Assembly: GCA_039191215.1 (NCBI GenBank)
Contig: JBCCXT010000016.1
Location: 1 to 64,000, forward strand
Direction: 5' to 3'
From: HKCCE3408 sp039191215
Lineage (GTDB): Bacteria > Pseudomonadota > Alphaproteobacteria > Rhodobacterales > Rhodobacteraceae
Length of the DNA stretch: 64,000 nucleotides
Position numbers and translations under genes: made by a program. Every line of letters starts with the position of its first letter. The first letter of the stretch is position 1. The notes under the pieces are model-generated. The model ran no database searches, was not told where the DNA came from, and saw nothing but the letters and a program-made list of their open reading frames with translations. Positions 61,721 to 64,000 of the stretch are shown one piece after another.

Positions 61721-63553
61721 ATGGCCCTGCCACATCTCTCCGCCCAACCGACACGTGACGCCGATGCCGGGACCGGCGCCCGAGAGCTGGGCGTCCTGCC
61801 GGTTTGGGATCTGAGCGATCTGTATCCCGCACCCGACGCCCCGGAATTCGCCGCCGATTTGGAGTGGCTGGAAACCAATTGCGCCGCCTTTGCCGAAACC
61901 TATCGCGGCAAGCTCGACACGCTTAGCGCTGAGGACATGCTCGCCTGCATCGAAAAGCACGAAGCCATTTCCGGCAAAGCGGGGCGCATCATGTCGTATG
62001 TGGGCCTAAGGCATTACCAGAAAACAACCGATCCAGAGCGCGCCAAGGCGATGTCGGATGCGCAAGACCAGATCACGGCGGCCACCGCGCCACTTGTGTT
62101 TTTCAGTCTTGAATTTAACCGGATCGACGATGACAGCTATGCCAAGTTGCTGGCAGAAAACGCGGATCTGGCGCGCTACAAACCCGCGCTTGACCGGTCA
62201 CGCGCGATGAAGCCCTATCAGTTGTCCGATGAGTTGGAAGCCTATTTGCACGACCAATCCTCGGTCGGCGCCTCGGCCTGGAACAAGCTTTTCGACGAAA
62301 CGATTGCCGCGATGGAATTTGATGTCGACGGCGAAAGCATGGGCATTGAATCCACGCTGAACCTTCTAACCGAACAAGACCGGTCGACGCGCGAGAAAGC
62401 GGCGCGGTCACTTGCCGCGACGTTCGAGACGCGGTTGCCGCTCTTTGCCCGGGTCCACAACACGCTGGCCAAGGAAAAGGAGATCGAGGATCGTTGGCGC
62501 AACCTGCCAACACCGCAATCGGGCCGGCATCTGTCGAACCATGTCGAGCCCGAAGTTGTAGAGGCCTTGCGCAACGCCGTTGTTGCCGCCTATCCGAGGC
62601 TCAGCCACCGGTATTACGCATTGAAGGCGAAATGGCTTGGGCTCGACGCGCTTGAAGTGTGGGACCGCAACGCGCCGTTGCCGATGGAAAGCGACCGGAT
62701 CGTCAGTTGGGATGACGCGCGGACGACCGTGACCGAGGCTTATGCCGCTTTCGATCCCCGCATGGCAGACTTGGCCGAGCCGTTTTTCACCAAAGGCTGG
62801 ATCGATGCGGGCGTAACAGACGGCAAGGCGCCCGGCGCTTTTGCCCATCCCACGGTTACCGACGTGCACCCGTATGTGATGCTGAACTATCTCGGCAAGC
62901 CGCGCGATGTGATGACGCTGGCGCATGAACTTGGACATGGCGTGCACCAGCGCCTGGCAGCCGCGCAGGGCGAGATGCTGTCCTCGACACCGCTGACCCT
63001 GGCTGAAACGGCCTCCGTCTTCGGCGAAATGCTCACATTCCGCAAGCTTCTGGACGCAGCCGACGACCCGGCAGAGCGCAAAGTGTTGCTAGCGGGAAAA
63101 GTCGAAGACATGATCAACACGGTCGTCCGCCAGATCGCGTTTTACGATTTCGAGTGCAAGCTGCATGCCGCACGCGCCGAGGGCGAGTTAACGCCCGGCC
63201 AAATCGGCGAGCTGTGGATGAGCGTGCAGGGCGAAAGCCTCGGCCCTGTCTTCAACTTCATGGACGGCTATGAGACCTTCTGGGCCTATATCCCGCATTT
63301 TGTGCATTCGCCCTTTTACGTTTACGCCTACGCATTCGGCGATGGGCTCGTGAACGCGCTCTATGCGGTCTATCAGGAGGGCGGTCCGGGCTTCCAAGAA
63401 AAGTACTTCGAAATGCTCAAAGCTGGCGGGTCAAAGCACCACAAAGATCTGCTTGCACCGTTTGGTCTTGATGCCAGCGATCCGGCGTTTTGGGACAAGG
63501 GCCTGGGCATGATCGCCGGGCTGATTGATGAGCTGGAGATGATGGAAGGCTGA
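61721..63553 (+). CDS. pepF: M3-family oligoendopeptidase F
   Basis: Zinc metallopeptidase of about 610 residues that cuts medium-size peptides in the cytoplasm. The zinc site is HELGHGVHQ near residue 415 with the third ligand Glu in TLAETASVFGE. The N-terminal helical lid and the LNYLGKPRDVMTLA segment match PepF. AGGA lies before the ATG at 61721. Together with the M20 genes and peptide transporter at the start of the window it suggests that peptides are a useful nutrient, though it is not linked to them. Confidence 0.93.
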   Translation: MALPHLSAQPTRDADAGTGARELGVLPVWDLSDLYPAPDAPEFAADLEWLETNCAAFAETYRGKLDTLSAEDMLACIEKHEAISGKAGRIMSYVGLRHYQKTTDPERAKAMSDAQDQITAATAPLVFFSLEFNRIDDDSYAKLLAENADLARYKPALDRSRAMKPYQLSDELEAYLHDQSSVGASAWNKLFDETIAAMEFDVDGESMGIESTLNLLTEQDRSTREKAARSLAATFETRLPLFARVHNTLAKEKEIEDRWRNLPTPQSGRHLSNHVEPEVVEALRNAVVAAYPRLSHRYYALKAKWLGLDALEVWDRNAPLPMESDRIVSWDDARTTVTEAYAAFDPRMADLAEPFFTKGWIDAGVTDGKAPGAFAHPTVTDVHPYVMLNYLGKPRDVMTLAHELGHGVHQRLAAAQGEMLSSTPLTLAETASVFGEMLTFRKLLDAADDPAERKVLLAGKVEDMINTVVRQIAFYDFECKLHAARAEGELTPGQIGELWMSVQGESLGPVFNFMDGYETFWAYIPHFVHSPFYVYAYAFGDGLVNALYAVYQEGGPGFQEKYFEMLKAGGSKHHKDLLAPFGLDASDPAFWDKGLGMIAGLIDELEMMEG

Positions 63554-63597
63554 TCGAACCAAGCTCGGCAATATCCACAATGGCACAGACCTGAACC

Positions 63598-63616
63598 TAG
63601 CTGGAAAACCCAGCTA
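63598..63616 (+). terminator. Weak hairpin after pepF
   Basis: TAGCTGG-AAAAC-CCAGCTA forms a perfect seven-base stem, 45 bases after the pepF stop. It is followed by TCTTGG and not by a clear T-run, so it is a doubtful terminator. It may serve the following gene start. Confidence 0.3.
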
Positions 63617-63644
63617 TCTTGGGTGCAAAACGAACGGGCGCGTC

Positions 63645-64000
63645 ATGCCTAAATTTGCGACAGTTTTCTCGCTCGAGGCGGATTTCAACAAGCTTGGCCT
63701 GGCACCGGGCGACAGCGTTTTTGTGCATGCCTCAATGCGTGCGATTGGGCCAATTGTTGGCGGTGCGCGCGCGGTGATCCAGGCGCTCCTGTCCAGTGTC
63801 GGGCCTGAAGGTCTGGTCGCGATGCCTGGGTTTTCCTCGGACGCCTACATGCCCACGGGCATCGACATTGATCCATCCGATGGCAAAACCATCGCCCAGA
63901 TCGAAGATGCCGTTTTGGGCTTTGACGCGGCGACTTCACCCGCCGATGCCATGGGCATTATCGCGGAGACGTTTCGGACTTGGCCCGGCACACGGCGCAG
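63645..64000 (+). CDS. AAC(3)-family N-acetyltransferase (3' partial)
   Basis: A frame starting MPKFATVFSLEADFNKLGLA and running off the right edge. It matches the aminoglycoside 3-N-acetyltransferase (YokD-like) family: GDSVFVHASMRAIGPIVGGA, VIQALLSSVGPEGLVAMPGF and the AMGIIAETFRTWPGTRR segment that precedes the catalytic His region. Some members acetylate antibiotics; many environmental homologues have other amine substrates. The last residue visible is about 118, so the catalytic end is missing. It follows pepF by 91 bases on the same strand. Confidence 0.85.
   Translation, partial: MPKFATVFSLEADFNKLGLAPGDSVFVHASMRAIGPIVGGARAVIQALLSSVGPEGLVAMPGFSSDAYMPTGIDIDPSDGKTIAQIEDAVLGFDAATSPADAMGIIAETFRTWPGTRR

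Overview
This window reads as a chromosomal segment of an alphaproteobacterium of the order Rhodobacterales (Rhodobacteraceae/Roseobacter type). The call rests on a compact run of CarD regulator, seven-iron ferredoxin, S4 RNA-binding protein and SUV3-like helicase, a short class II ProRS next to a Lol export pair, a VPLPA-CTERM surface protein, a membrane permease-Hda-Ppk-Ppx run, and the propionyl-CoA pathway genes. GC content is moderately high. I found no tRNA, rRNA, CRISPR array, insertion sequence or prophage.

Layout. Bases 1-6460 hold a peptide ABC transporter ATPase (cut by the left edge), an ArgE-type deacylase, two tandem M20 amidohydrolases, a small secreted protein and a glycine-amidinotransferase-type enzyme; together they look like a cluster that imports and trims peptides or N-acyl amino acids and handles guanidino compounds. 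6590-10350 holds a lyxose isomerase-like cupin, a sugar-associated ATP-grasp protein, hpd, and a divergent Lrp-type regulator whose shared upstream region carries a repeated 13-bp site. 10370-14470 holds a Kef-type antiporter, cobT/cobS and a lipoprotein. 14650-19690 holds carD, fdxA, the S4 protein, the helicase and a TPR protein. 19760-29370 is mostly housekeeping: SCP2 protein, hydrolase, lolD/lolC, proS, ppx, ppk and hda.

29360-41250 is dominated by propionate metabolism on the minus strand: pccB, pccA and methylmalonyl-CoA mutase. Unknown genes are interleaved, including an in-frame fusion of a three-helix membrane segment to a RidA domain. CobS and CobT upstream take part in making the B12 cofactor that the mutase needs. 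41430-50560 is a mixed accessory stretch: an MFS exporter, HIT protein, VPLPA-CTERM protein, CoxG-like protein, a HAD-like protein lacking the catalytic Asp, LysE and EamA exporters, YebC and a divergent HisA paralogue. 50640-64000 holds a broken proline iminopeptidase gene, two SLC13/TrkA-C permeases around a YqhA protein, an EamA transporter, a YmdB-type phosphoesterase, 5-formyl-THF cyclo-ligase behind a broken PNPOx-like gene, a VOC protein, a TerB-DnaJ protein, an exonuclease-family protein, PepF and the start of an AAC(3)-type acetyltransferase.

The most unusual items are the membrane-RidA fusion with an internal ribosome binding site, two copies of a roughly 55-bp double-hairpin element placed about 12 bp after two unrelated stop codons, the spaced operator repeats at the hpd/lrp divergence, and three separate decayed hydrolase or oxidase genes whose remnants overlap or abut functional neighbours.
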